A stretch of DNA of 64,000 nt, taken from contig JAUVXF010000004.1 of assembly GCA_030603695.1 (NCBI GenBank), positions 124,001-188,000 of the forward strand, written 5' to 3'. A program made the translations under genes and the position numbers. Shown one piece after another: positions 57,280-64,000 of the stretch. Origin of the DNA: Natronohydrobacter sp. (GTDB taxonomy: Bacteria; Pseudomonadota; Alphaproteobacteria; Rhodobacterales; Rhodobacteraceae). The notes below the pieces were generated by a model that was not told the DNA's origin, ran no database searches, and worked only from the letters and a program-made list of their open reading frames with translations. Numbering within the stretch: the stretch's first letter is position 1; each line of letters begins with the position of its first letter.

Positions 57280-58532
57280 CAGAGATCAGCGCCGAGATGT
57301 TGGAGATGGGCGCGCGCGCCCGCGCTGCCGCCAGCCAGTTGGCCACGGCCTCGCCACAGGCGAAGGCGCAGGCCCTGGAAGCGGCCGCCGATGCGCTGCT
57401 GGCCGCGCGCGCTGAAATCCTTGCCGCCAATCGCCGTGACTTGCAGACTGGGCAGGACAAGGGCCTGTCGGGTGCGATGATGGATCGTCTGATGCTGGAT
57501 GACGCCCGCTTGCAAGGCATTGCCCAAGCCCTGCGCGATGTGGCCGCGCAGCCTGATCCGGTGGGCGCTGTCATGGCCGAATGGGACAGGCCCACGGGCC
57601 TGCATATCCAGCGCGTGCGCACACCTTTGGGGGTGATCGGCGTGATATACGAATCGCGCCCCAATGTCACGGCCGATGCGGGCGCGCTGTGCCTGAAATC
57701 CGGCAATGCGGTGATTTTGCGGGGCGGGTCGGAAAGCTTTCATTCCTCGCGCGCCATTCATGCGGCTTTGGTGGCAGGGTTGCGCGCCGCTGGCCTGCCG
57801 CAAGATGCGATTCAACTGGTGCAAACCACCGACCGCGCGGCAGTCTCTGACATGCTGCGCATGGTGGAACATATTGATGTCATCGTGCCGCGCGGGGGCA
57901 AAGGGCTGGTGGGGTTGGTGCAGCGCGAGGCGCGGGTTCCGATATTTGCCCATCTGGAAGGGATTTGCCATATCTATGTAGATGCCTCTGCCGATCCGGC
58001 GAAAGCGCGCGCTGTGGTGCTGAATGCCAAAACCCGGCGCACGGGGATTTGTGGTTCGGCGGAATGTCTGCTGATCCACCGCGATATCGCAGAGGGTTTG
58101 GGCGCGCAGATCATTGCCGATCTGGTGGCGGCGGGTGTGGAAATGCGTGTGGGCGAAGGCTTGCAGCATTTGCCCGGTGTGATCGCCGCACAGCCCGATG
58201 ATTTCGGGCGCGAATTTCTGGATATGATCATGGCGGCGGCAGTTGTCGAGGATGTGGAGGGCGCAATGGCCCATATCCGGCGCTATGGCTCGCAGCACAC
58301 GGAATCGGTGATTGCCGAGGATGGGGCCGTGGTGGCGCGCTTTTTCGCGGGGTTGGATTCGGCGATCCTGATGCACAATGCCTCTACCCAGTTTGCCGAT
58401 GGCGGCGAATTCGGGCTGGGGGCAGAGATCGGGATTGCCACAGGCAAACTGCATGCGCGCGGCCCCGTGGGGGCAGAGCAACTGACCAGCTTCAAATATC
58501 TTGTCACGGGGAATGGCACGATCCGGGCGTAA
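57276..58532 (+). CDS. proA: Glutamate-5-semialdehyde dehydrogenase (418 aa)
   Basis: Reduces glutamyl 5-phosphate to the semialdehyde, second step of proline synthesis. Family motifs are [20 protein letters not shown], the catalytic Cys region [15 protein letters not shown], and [20 protein letters not shown]. Last gene of obg-proB-proA. Confidence 0.95.
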
Positions 58533-58613
58533 CGCTTGGGGTCTGGCGTTGCGGTGTTGCACCAACAGACCCAAACGCGGTTTGGGCTGTTTGCTGGCCT
58601 CGCGAACAGTGCT

Positions 58614-59159
58614 CTAGCCCGCGCCCATCAGGCCGCGCACCCGCGCGGCCAGCCAATCCAACTCTGGGTCGCGCAAGCCAAGCTCTGCCAGATGGGCGGC
58701 CGTGTTGAACAGATATTCCGCGTTTGGCCCCCGCCCACCGACAGCATGCAAGATAATCTGCGCTTGATCTTCCAGCGACAGGCCCGCGCAATATTGGTCA
58801 TGGCTGCGGTCAATCACATAGGTTATGGCCTGCACCACTGCCCCATCGGACAGGGTGACAGGGGCGCTATGTTCCAGATAGGCGGCAGAGATCAATTCGC
58901 GCGCGCGCAGATATTCAAGGCTCTCTTCGGCAATGCGCGCGGGGATTTCAAAGGCCACCCCCTCGCAGCTTGCCGCGCCTTCATCCAGCGCCAGCACCAG
59001 CCCCGGTTGCGCAACTGTGCCGCGATGGTGGATAGAGCGCATGCAGAAACTGCGCCGAAACCCCTCTAGCCGGGCCAGCGCGCGCCGCGAATAGGCAAAA
59101 CCCGGTTCCCAGATAAGCGATCCATACCCGAAAACCCAGACCGATGACGACAACTGCAT
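58614..59159 (-). CDS. ChaC-like gamma-glutamylcyclotransferase (181 aa)
   Basis: A ChaC-family protein that degrades glutathione to 5-oxoproline and Cys-Gly. It has the family opening WVFGYGSLIWEPGF and the acidic core, plus VVQAITYVIDRSHDQYCAGL. The start is set at MQLSSSVWVFG, with AAAAGG upstream. Convergent with proA. Confidence 0.88.
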   Translation of the reverse strand: MQLSSSVWVFGYGSLIWEPGFAYSRRALARLEGFRRSFCMRSIHHRGTVAQPGLVLALDEGAASCEGVAFEIPARIAEESLEYLRARELISAAYLEHSAPVTLSDGAVVQAITYVIDRSHDQYCAGLSLEDQAQIILHAVGGRGPNAEYLFNTAAHLAELGLRDPELDWLAARVRGLMGAG

Positions 59160-59227
59160 TTGAATAGCCTTTTTGTGCTGCCGCAGTGTAAAGCGATTTG
59201 GCGGCAACCGGAAGAGAGGCCCTTGGA

Positions 59228-60178
59228 ATGCGTGTGTTTGTGTATGTCTGTGTTTTGGCGCTTGTGCTGCCGGCAGGCTATTGGCTGGGCGCGGCGCAGC
59301 TGCTTCCCGGCTGGCTGAATGCCGAAATTGCCCGCCAGCCTGACCTGGATGGGCGCGTGCAGCCCGTTACAGGATTTCCCGCGCGGTTTGATCTGGTGCT
59401 GGACAATCCGGCGTGGCGCAGCGCAGAGTCTGATCTGGAATGGCGCAGCGCTATTGTAAGGGCCACTCTTCCCAGTTTTGCGCCCAACCGGCTAAGGCTG
59501 GATCTGTCCGCCCCACAGGATGTTTTGCTTGCCGGAGCGGCACTGCAAATAGACAGCGCCCGCTTTGATGCCGATATCGCGCTTGGCCTTGATCTGGCTT
59601 TGGCAGATGCCGGGATAAACATTTCCGATATGCGGCTTACGCCTGCGCTGGCGGTGCAGGCCCTTGCTGAACTGGATTTGCGGCTGACAGCCCAAGAGGG
59701 CGCGCGCTATGGGCTGGCGCTGGATGGGCGCGGCCTGCATCTGGCGCCTGCGCTTTTGGCCAGTTTCGGGCCAGAAGCGGATTTGCCCAATATCCTGTCT
59801 GCGTTCGGGCTGGATGCAGTTTTGGCCTTTGAACAGCCAGTGGCCTTGACTGCGCCGCCTCCGATTCTTCGCCAGGTAGATATTGCCCGCGCAATGCTTG
59901 TTTGGGGGGATATCCAGCTTGGGCTTTCTGGGCAAGTGCAGCGCAGCGAGAGCGGCGATCTGGATGGTGATCTGACAGTGGTGGCGCGCAACTGGCAACC
60001 GCTTTTGCGCGCGCTTGTGGCGGCGGGTGTGCTCGCGCCGGATATTGCGGGATATGTCGGAATGTTTTTGACGGGGCAGGCCGATCCTGCAACGGGAGAG
60101 GTGGCACTTCCAGTGCTGCTGCGCGGCTCTGTGCTCAGCCTTGGCCCATTTGCCTTGCTAGAGGTGCCAAGGTTTTAG
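59228..60178 (+). CDS. DUF2125 family protein (316 aa)
   Basis: A signal anchor (VFVYVCVLALVLPAGYWLGA) followed by a long beta-rich region with repeated Leu/Ala/Asp motifs, typical of the DUF2125 family. This suggests a periplasmic barrel or scaffold; no function is known. Start MRVFVYVCVL. Its end overlaps the convergent VanZ-like gene by 21 bp. Confidence 0.8.
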   Translation: MRVFVYVCVLALVLPAGYWLGAAQLLPGWLNAEIARQPDLDGRVQPVTGFPARFDLVLDNPAWRSAESDLEWRSAIVRATLPSFAPNRLRLDLSAPQDVLLAGAALQIDSARFDADIALGLDLALADAGINISDMRLTPALAVQALAELDLRLTAQEGARYGLALDGRGLHLAPALLASFGPEADLPNILSAFGLDAVLAFEQPVALTAPPPILRQVDIARAMLVWGDIQLGLSGQVQRSESGDLDGDLTVVARNWQPLLRALVAAGVLAPDIAGYVGMFLTGQADPATGEVALPVLLRGSVLSLGPFALLEVPRF

Positions 60179-60526
60179 CCAGCGCCTGAAAATCTCGCGC
60201 CCGACTGGAATGGCAGCCAAAACCCCCAAGGCATTGGCGAAAAAATCGCCCCATTCCCGGCCCCGCCCAAAATTGGGCTGCACCAACTCTGTCACCCCGC
60301 CATAGCAAATCAGCAGCGGCACGAACCATGGCCAGATGCGGGGTGCCGCGCTGAGGCCGGGCAGGGCGATGAGGAAGAACATCAGGAAATGCGCCAGCTT
60401 GTCCAGTCCGATCAGGCGCGGCGCTGGCACGCCAGACAGGGGCATGAACAGCATCAGTGACACAGCACAAGCCAGAAGCAGCGACAGCGCGAAGCCAATT
60501 TTCTCCAGTCTTGCAGTTGCGCGCAC
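60158..60526 (-). CDS. VanZ-like membrane protein (122 aa)
   Basis: Four membrane segments: IGFALSLLLACAVSLMLFM, KLAHFLMFFLIALPGLSAA, WPWFVPLLICYGGVTELVQP (with the conserved YGG.TE.VQ) and WGDFFANALGVLAAIPVG. VanZ-like proteins have no fixed function; some confer glycopeptide tolerance. The start is inferred as GTG at 60526 because GCGGGGG lies before it; a longer frame runs back into rpoH. Confidence 0.75.
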   Translation of the reverse strand: MRATARLEKIGFALSLLLACAVSLMLFMPLSGVPAPRLIGLDKLAHFLMFFLIALPGLSAAPRIWPWFVPLLICYGGVTELVQPNFGRGREWGDFFANALGVLAAIPVGREIFRRWLKPWHL

Positions 60527-60581
60527 GCTGTGCCCCCGCTCGGTTATCGGTAGGCAGCCATGCCACGCGGTTTGCGCGGGT

Positions 60582-61436
60582 TCAACCGGTTGCGGCCAGT
60601 TGTGCCGCTTCGCGCACAGAACTGGTGATCCGCGACATGGCGCGTTCTTCCAACTGGCGCACGCGTTCCTTTGAGATGCCCAGATCCACGCCAATTTCGG
60701 CCAGGGTGCGGGGGCTGTCATTCAGGTGACGTTCAGAAATGATCCGCCGCTCGCGTTCGGGCAGGGCCAGCACCGCCGAATACAGCAATTTGCGCCGGCG
60801 CTGGGTTTCCATATCCTCCAAGACGCGCGTCTCTGTTTCGATTGTGCTGTCCTCTATCGTATCCAGCCAATCGCGCCCGTCTTCGCCATCGCTTTGGGGT
60901 GTGTTCAGTGACAGATCTTGCCCTGACATGCGCCCCAGCATGATTTCCACCTGCTCTTCGGGGACATCCAACTCGCGCGCGATGGATTTGCTCAGCGCCT
61001 CATACCGTATTTCGCCATCTTGCAGCTTCACCAATGTCTTGCGCAGATGGAAGAACAGCTTCTTTTGCGAGGCATTTGTGGCCGTGCGCACAACCGACCA
61101 GTTGCGCATCACATATTCTTGCATAGAGGCTCTGATCCACCATGCCGCATAGGTGGAAAACCGCGCGCCATTTTCGGGGTCATACTTCTCTGCCGCGCGC
61201 ATCAGACCAAGATTGCCTTGCTGAATCAGGTCATCCAGCGGCATGCCATAACGGCGAAAGCGGGTCGCGACCGAAATCGCAAGGCGGGCATAGGCCGTGA
61301 TCAGCCGGTGCAGGGCGGATTCATCGCGCTGGTCACGCCATGCAAGCGCAAGCTCATGCTCGGTTTGTGCATCCAGCATTTCGCTGGCCATTGCGTTGCG
61401 GATGAAACTGCTTGTGCGGGGATCGCGGGGTTCCAT
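60582..61436 (-). CDS. rpoH: Alternative sigma factor, RpoH type (RpoHII-like, 284 aa)
   Basis: A sigma-32 family factor. Region 2 (DDLIQQGNLGLMRAAEKYDP, FSTYAAWWIRASMQEYVMRN) and region 4 (SPRTLAEIGVDLGISKERVR) are clear. The lack of the classic RpoH box next to region 2 and the N-terminus (PRTSSFIRNAM) resemble the second RpoH (RpoHII) of Rhodobacter, which responds to oxidative and photooxidative stress. A TTGACA hexamer lies upstream on the minus strand (61501-61506). Assignment to the II subtype is from memory of sequence, not a search. Confidence 0.9.
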   Translation of the reverse strand: MEPRDPRTSSFIRNAMASEMLDAQTEHELALAWRDQRDESALHRLITAYARLAISVATRFRRYGMPLDDLIQQGNLGLMRAAEKYDPENGARFSTYAAWWIRASMQEYVMRNWSVVRTATNASQKKLFFHLRKTLVKLQDGEIRYEALSKSIARELDVPEEQVEIMLGRMSGQDLSLNTPQSDGEDGRDWLDTIEDSTIETETRVLEDMETQRRRKLLYSAVLALPERERRIISERHLNDSPRTLAEIGVDLGISKERVRQLEERAMSRITSSVREAAQLAATG

Positions 61437-61535
61437 TGCGGCACTTTATTTTGTTTCGACTCGCTACAGTAGTGTATCGCTATCACTTGGGGCGCGGGCT
61501 TGTCAACTCTCTGGGCCGGGTTTATCTCATGAGCC

Positions 61536-62132
61536 ATGAGCACCGATATTTCCGCTTCCGGCAGCGATCTGGCCGATCTGATTGTGTATCTTTCGCGGCT
61601 TGGCCAATCGCCGGGGCGCAATGGCATTGCTGTGGCACAAGCGCAAAACCTGACAGCGGCGCAATGGACAGCGTTGCGCTATTTTGCCCGCGCCAACCGC
61701 TTTTCGCGCACCCCGTCGGCTTTTTCAGAATTTCACGCCACCACGCGCGGAACTGCCTCGCAAACGGTGAAATCCCTTGTGGCGATGGGGCTTTTATCGC
61801 GCCAGATGCACGAAACGGATGGACGCAGCACCGTGATAGAGGTGACATCGGCAGGCCATGACATGCTGCGCCATGATCCGATGGCAGAACTGCGCCGCGC
61901 GCTGGAACGTCTTGCGCCGGAGACGCGCGAGGCGGTGGCACAGGCTTTGGGGCAGACGGTGTCCCATCTGGCGCAAAGCCGCAATGCGCCCGTGTTTGGC
62001 AGCTGTTCCGATTGCAGCCATTGCCAGACAGAGGCCGGGGCAAGCTATTGCCACTGCACCCAAAGCTTGCTCAGCTTGCCCGAAATGGATGCCATCTGCG
62101 TGGATTTCCAGCCCAGCCGCAGCACGGCCTGA
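61536..62132 (+). CDS. MarR-like winged-helix regulator with C-terminal cysteine cluster (198 aa)
   Basis: Residues 1-115 form a winged helix: LTAAQWTALRYFARA, then TTRGTASQTVKSLVAMGLLSRQ and the wing ETDGRSTVIEVTSAG. The tail then has C157-x2-C160-x2-C163-x8-C172-x-C174-x13-C188. This could bind a metal or Fe-S cluster, so a redox or metal sensor is possible. Divergent from rpoH, which may be a target. Function inferred only. Confidence 0.72.
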   Translation: MSTDISASGSDLADLIVYLSRLGQSPGRNGIAVAQAQNLTAAQWTALRYFARANRFSRTPSAFSEFHATTRGTASQTVKSLVAMGLLSRQMHETDGRSTVIEVTSAGHDMLRHDPMAELRRALERLAPETREAVAQALGQTVSHLAQSRNAPVFGSCSDCSHCQTEAGASYCHCTQSLLSLPEMDAICVDFQPSRSTA

Positions 62133-62172
62133 CATTTGGCGCAGAAGGGCCGTTAGGCCCGACGCGGGCGCA

Positions 62173-62191
62173 GCCCCCCTCAATGGGGGGC
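62173..62191. terminator. Possible hairpin terminator between the MarR-like gene and valS
   Basis: A 7-bp stem GCCCCCC / GGGGGGC with a 5-nt loop, but no T run. A second smaller hairpin GGGCC-GTTA-GGCCC lies just upstream at 62147-62160. Both sit between convergent genes; their effect on termination is uncertain. Confidence 0.4.
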
Positions 62192-62213
62192 AAGGCCGCT
62201 GTCCCGGTCTCGA

Positions 62214-64000
62214 TCAGCGCGCGCTGTCAAGTTGTGCAATCGCAGCGCGCAACCGCCCGATTTCTTCGCGCAATTGCGCGGCACGTTCGCGCGCTTCGCT
62301 CACCACCTCTTCAGGTGCGCTTTCTACAAATTTTGCGTTGCGCAATCGCCCGTCAATTCCACCCAATTCCTTTTCGGCCTTGGTGCAGGTTTTCTCCAGC
62401 CGGTCACGCTCTGCCGCGATATCGATGATCCCTTCCAGCGGCAGGCCGAATGTGCCGCCTTCCACTGTCACAGTGATAGAGCCTTTGGGCAGGCTCTCGG
62501 CCTCTTCCAAAGAGGCAATCCGCGCCAGCCGCATCACCAGTGCCATATTGCGCGCCAGGGCCTTGCGGCCTTCGCTCTCCAAATCCAATTGCACCATGTT
62601 CAGTTTCAGCCCCACAGGCACGCGCAATTGCGCACGCGCTGAACGGATCGTCTCGATCAGCCCGATCACCCAGCGCATTTCGCGCATGGCCTGCGCATCT
62701 GCCAGTTCCGCGCCATAGTCGGGCCAATCGGCATGGGCGCAAAGCTTTTCGCGTGTGCCGGTCAGGCCCCAAAGCTCTTCGGTGATAAACGGCATCATCG
62801 GGTGCAGAAGGATCATGCACTGATCCAGAACCCAAGCCATCGTTTCGCGGGTTTCCTGCGCATCCGGCCCGTCAAAGAGCGGTTTGGCAAATTCCACATA
62901 CCAATCGCACACCTTGCCCCAGACAAAGGCATATAGCGCATTGGCCGCATCATTGAACCGATAATCGGCCAGTGCCGCATCCACCGCCTCGCGCACAAGC
63001 GCAGTTTCCGAGATGATCCAGCGGTTTACCGTCGCCTGCGGCTGCGGCGGTGTTGCCTGGGTGGCGTGGTTGTCCCAAACGCCGTTCATTTCGGCAAAGC
63101 GGCAGGCATTCCACAGCTTGGTCGTGAAATTGCGATAGCCCGCAATGCGGCTTGTATCCAGCTTCAGCACACCCCCAAGGCTGGCCATGGAGGCATTGGT
63201 GAAGCGCAACGCATCTGCGCCGAATTCGTCAATAATCTCCAGCGGATCAACCACATTGCCCAAGGATTTGGACATTTTCTTGCCCTTGGCATCGCGCACA
63301 AGGCCATGCAAGTAAACATGGTCGAACGGCACGTCGCCCACAACGGCAAGCTGCATCATCATCATCCGGGCCACCCAGAAGAACAGGATGTCTTGGCCTG
63401 TGACCAGCACAGAGGTGGGGAAGTATTTTTGTAGCTCCTCGGTCTGTTCTGGCCAGCCCAAAGTGCCGATGGGCCAGAGGCCAGAGGAAAACCAAGTGTC
63501 TAGAACGTCGGGATCGCGGGTAAGGGGCTTGCCCGGCGCAAGGGCCTGCGCTTCGCCCTCTGACGGCGCGCAATACATGCCGCCGTCAGCATCATACCAA
63601 ACCGGAATCTGGTGCCCCCACCACAACTGCCGGGAAATGCACCATGGCTCGATATTCTCCAGCCAGTGATAATAGGTCTTTTCCCCACTCTCCGGCATGA
63701 TCTTCACGCGCCCGGAACGCACGGCCTCCAGCGCTGGCCCCACCACTTTTTCGGCATCGACAAACCATTGGTCTGTCAGCATCGGCTCGATCACCACCTT
63801 GGAGCGGTCGCCAAAGGGTTGCATGATCTTCTTCGCCTCGACCAGCGGCACAAGGGCTGCGGGGTCATCGTCTTGCGCCAGCTTGCGCCCCAATCTGGCG
63901 TCAGAGGTCGCGGTCATCACGGCCAGCCCCTCGGCGGTGATCTCTTCCACCACCGCCTTGCGCGCGGCATAGCGATCCAAGCCCCGCAGGTGATCGGGCA
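62214..64000 (-). CDS. valS: Valyl-tRNA synthetase, C-terminal part (runs off the right edge)
   Basis: About 595 C-terminal codons are visible. The KMSKS signature ([20 protein letters not shown]) is present, with [10 protein letters not shown] and the C-terminal coiled-coil tRNA-binding arm ([20 protein letters not shown]). The HIGH region lies beyond the window. The product charges tRNA-Val. Convergent with the MarR-like gene. Confidence 0.95.
   Translation of the reverse strand, partial: PDHLRGLDRYAARKAVVEEITAEGLAVMTATSDARLGRKLAQDDDPAALVPLVEAKKIMQPFGDRSKVVIEPMLTDQWFVDAEKVVGPALEAVRSGRVKIMPESGEKTYYHWLENIEPWCISRQLWWGHQIPVWYDADGGMYCAPSEGEAQALAPGKPLTRDPDVLDTWFSSGLWPIGTLGWPEQTEELQKYFPTSVLVTGQDILFFWVARMMMMQLAVVGDVPFDHVYLHGLVRDAKGKKMSKSLGNVVDPLEIIDEFGADALRFTNASMASLGGVLKLDTSRIAGYRNFTTKLWNACRFAEMNGVWDNHATQATPPQPQATVNRWIISETALVREAVDAALADYRFNDAANALYAFVWGKVCDWYVEFAKPLFDGPDAQETRETMAWVLDQCMILLHPMMPFITEELWGLTGTREKLCAHADWPDYGAELADAQAMREMRWVIGLIETIRSARAQLRVPVGLKLNMVQLDLESEGRKALARNMALVMRLARIASLEEAESLPKGSITVTVEGGTFGLPLEGIIDIAAERDRLEKTCTKAEKELGGIDGRLRNAKFVESAPEEVVSEARERAAQLREEIGRLRAAIAQLDSAR

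Noticed and set aside
58611-58617. Another copy of the hairpin repeat (CTAG near the ChaC gene)
   Set aside because: Only the CTAG stop context matches; none of the hairpin core is present.

Overview
The window is a compact chromosomal segment, about 60-62% G+C by eye, from an alphaproteobacterium, most probably of the family Rhodobacteraceae (order Rhodobacterales). The evidence is the gene content: a DUF177-rpmF-plsX-fabH-ihfA-MerR run, lysC next to a GAF-containing ptsP, a pyruvate dehydrogenase E1-beta subunit with its own lipoyl domain, a ScfR/PccR-type regulator beside propionyl-CoA carboxylase genes, a double-length dCTP deaminase, an RpoHII-like sigma factor, MmcB with an alphaproteobacterial GTTC-N7-GTTC LexA box, a Hint-domain protein, and DUF4167, DUF1178 and DUF2125 proteins. 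No phage, transposase, CRISPR array or rRNA was seen. Two tRNA-Pro genes (anticodons GGG and UGG) are present.

Layout. 1-8 kb: 5' end of polA (runs off the left edge), a zf-CHCC zinc-finger gene, a lone ABC-2 type ATPase, a CorC/HlyC-type CBS membrane protein, the prfA-prmC pair, a DUF4167 protein, a flavin reductase and a GNAT protein. Two copies of a short hairpin repeat lie at 3.7 and 8.0 kb. 8-17 kb: ptsP, lysC, an HDAC-like amidohydrolase, a secreted glutathione peroxidase, DUF1178, bpt, marC, dCTP deaminase, tRNA-Pro(GGG). 17-21 kb: minus-strand lipid and ribosome run DUF177-rpmF-plsX-fabH-ihfA-merR. 21-24 kb: plus-strand bamE, olsB-like, cysE. 24-28 kb: pdhA-pdhB-pdhC and a double UspA protein. 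28-32 kb: Hint protein, SDR, hydroxyacid dehydrogenase, SH3 protein.

32-43.4 kb is the most informative locus: propionyl-CoA assimilation. It holds the regulator (pccR-like), an MFS exporter, pccB, an exported protein, two paralogous micro-proteins (one with a clean lipobox, one with the lipobox spoiled), a 126-aa unknown, pccA, a coupled membrane protein, a DUF4174 protein and methylmalonyl-CoA mutase. TTTGCAAA and GCAAATTTGC sites lie before pccB, mcm and pccR, so a single regulon is readable from the sequence.

43-64 kb: DoxX, holC, pepA, a MipA/OmpV-like protein, cmk, gpt, fabI, pdxH (TTG start), a double cold-shock protein with DUF192, tRNA-Pro(UGG), mmcB under a LexA box, IalB, a HerA-like ATPase, obg-proB-proA, ChaC, DUF2125, VanZ, rpoH, a MarR-like regulator with a cysteine cluster, and the 3' part of valS (runs off the right edge).

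Most of the window is ordinary core genome. The points most worth a second look are the PccR regulon architecture with its micro-lipoproteins, the hairpin repeat, two orphan intrinsic terminators facing each other upstream of the HerA-like gene (candidate small RNAs), and a winged-helix regulator with six C-terminal cysteines. I found no clear candidate for a wholly new multi-gene system.
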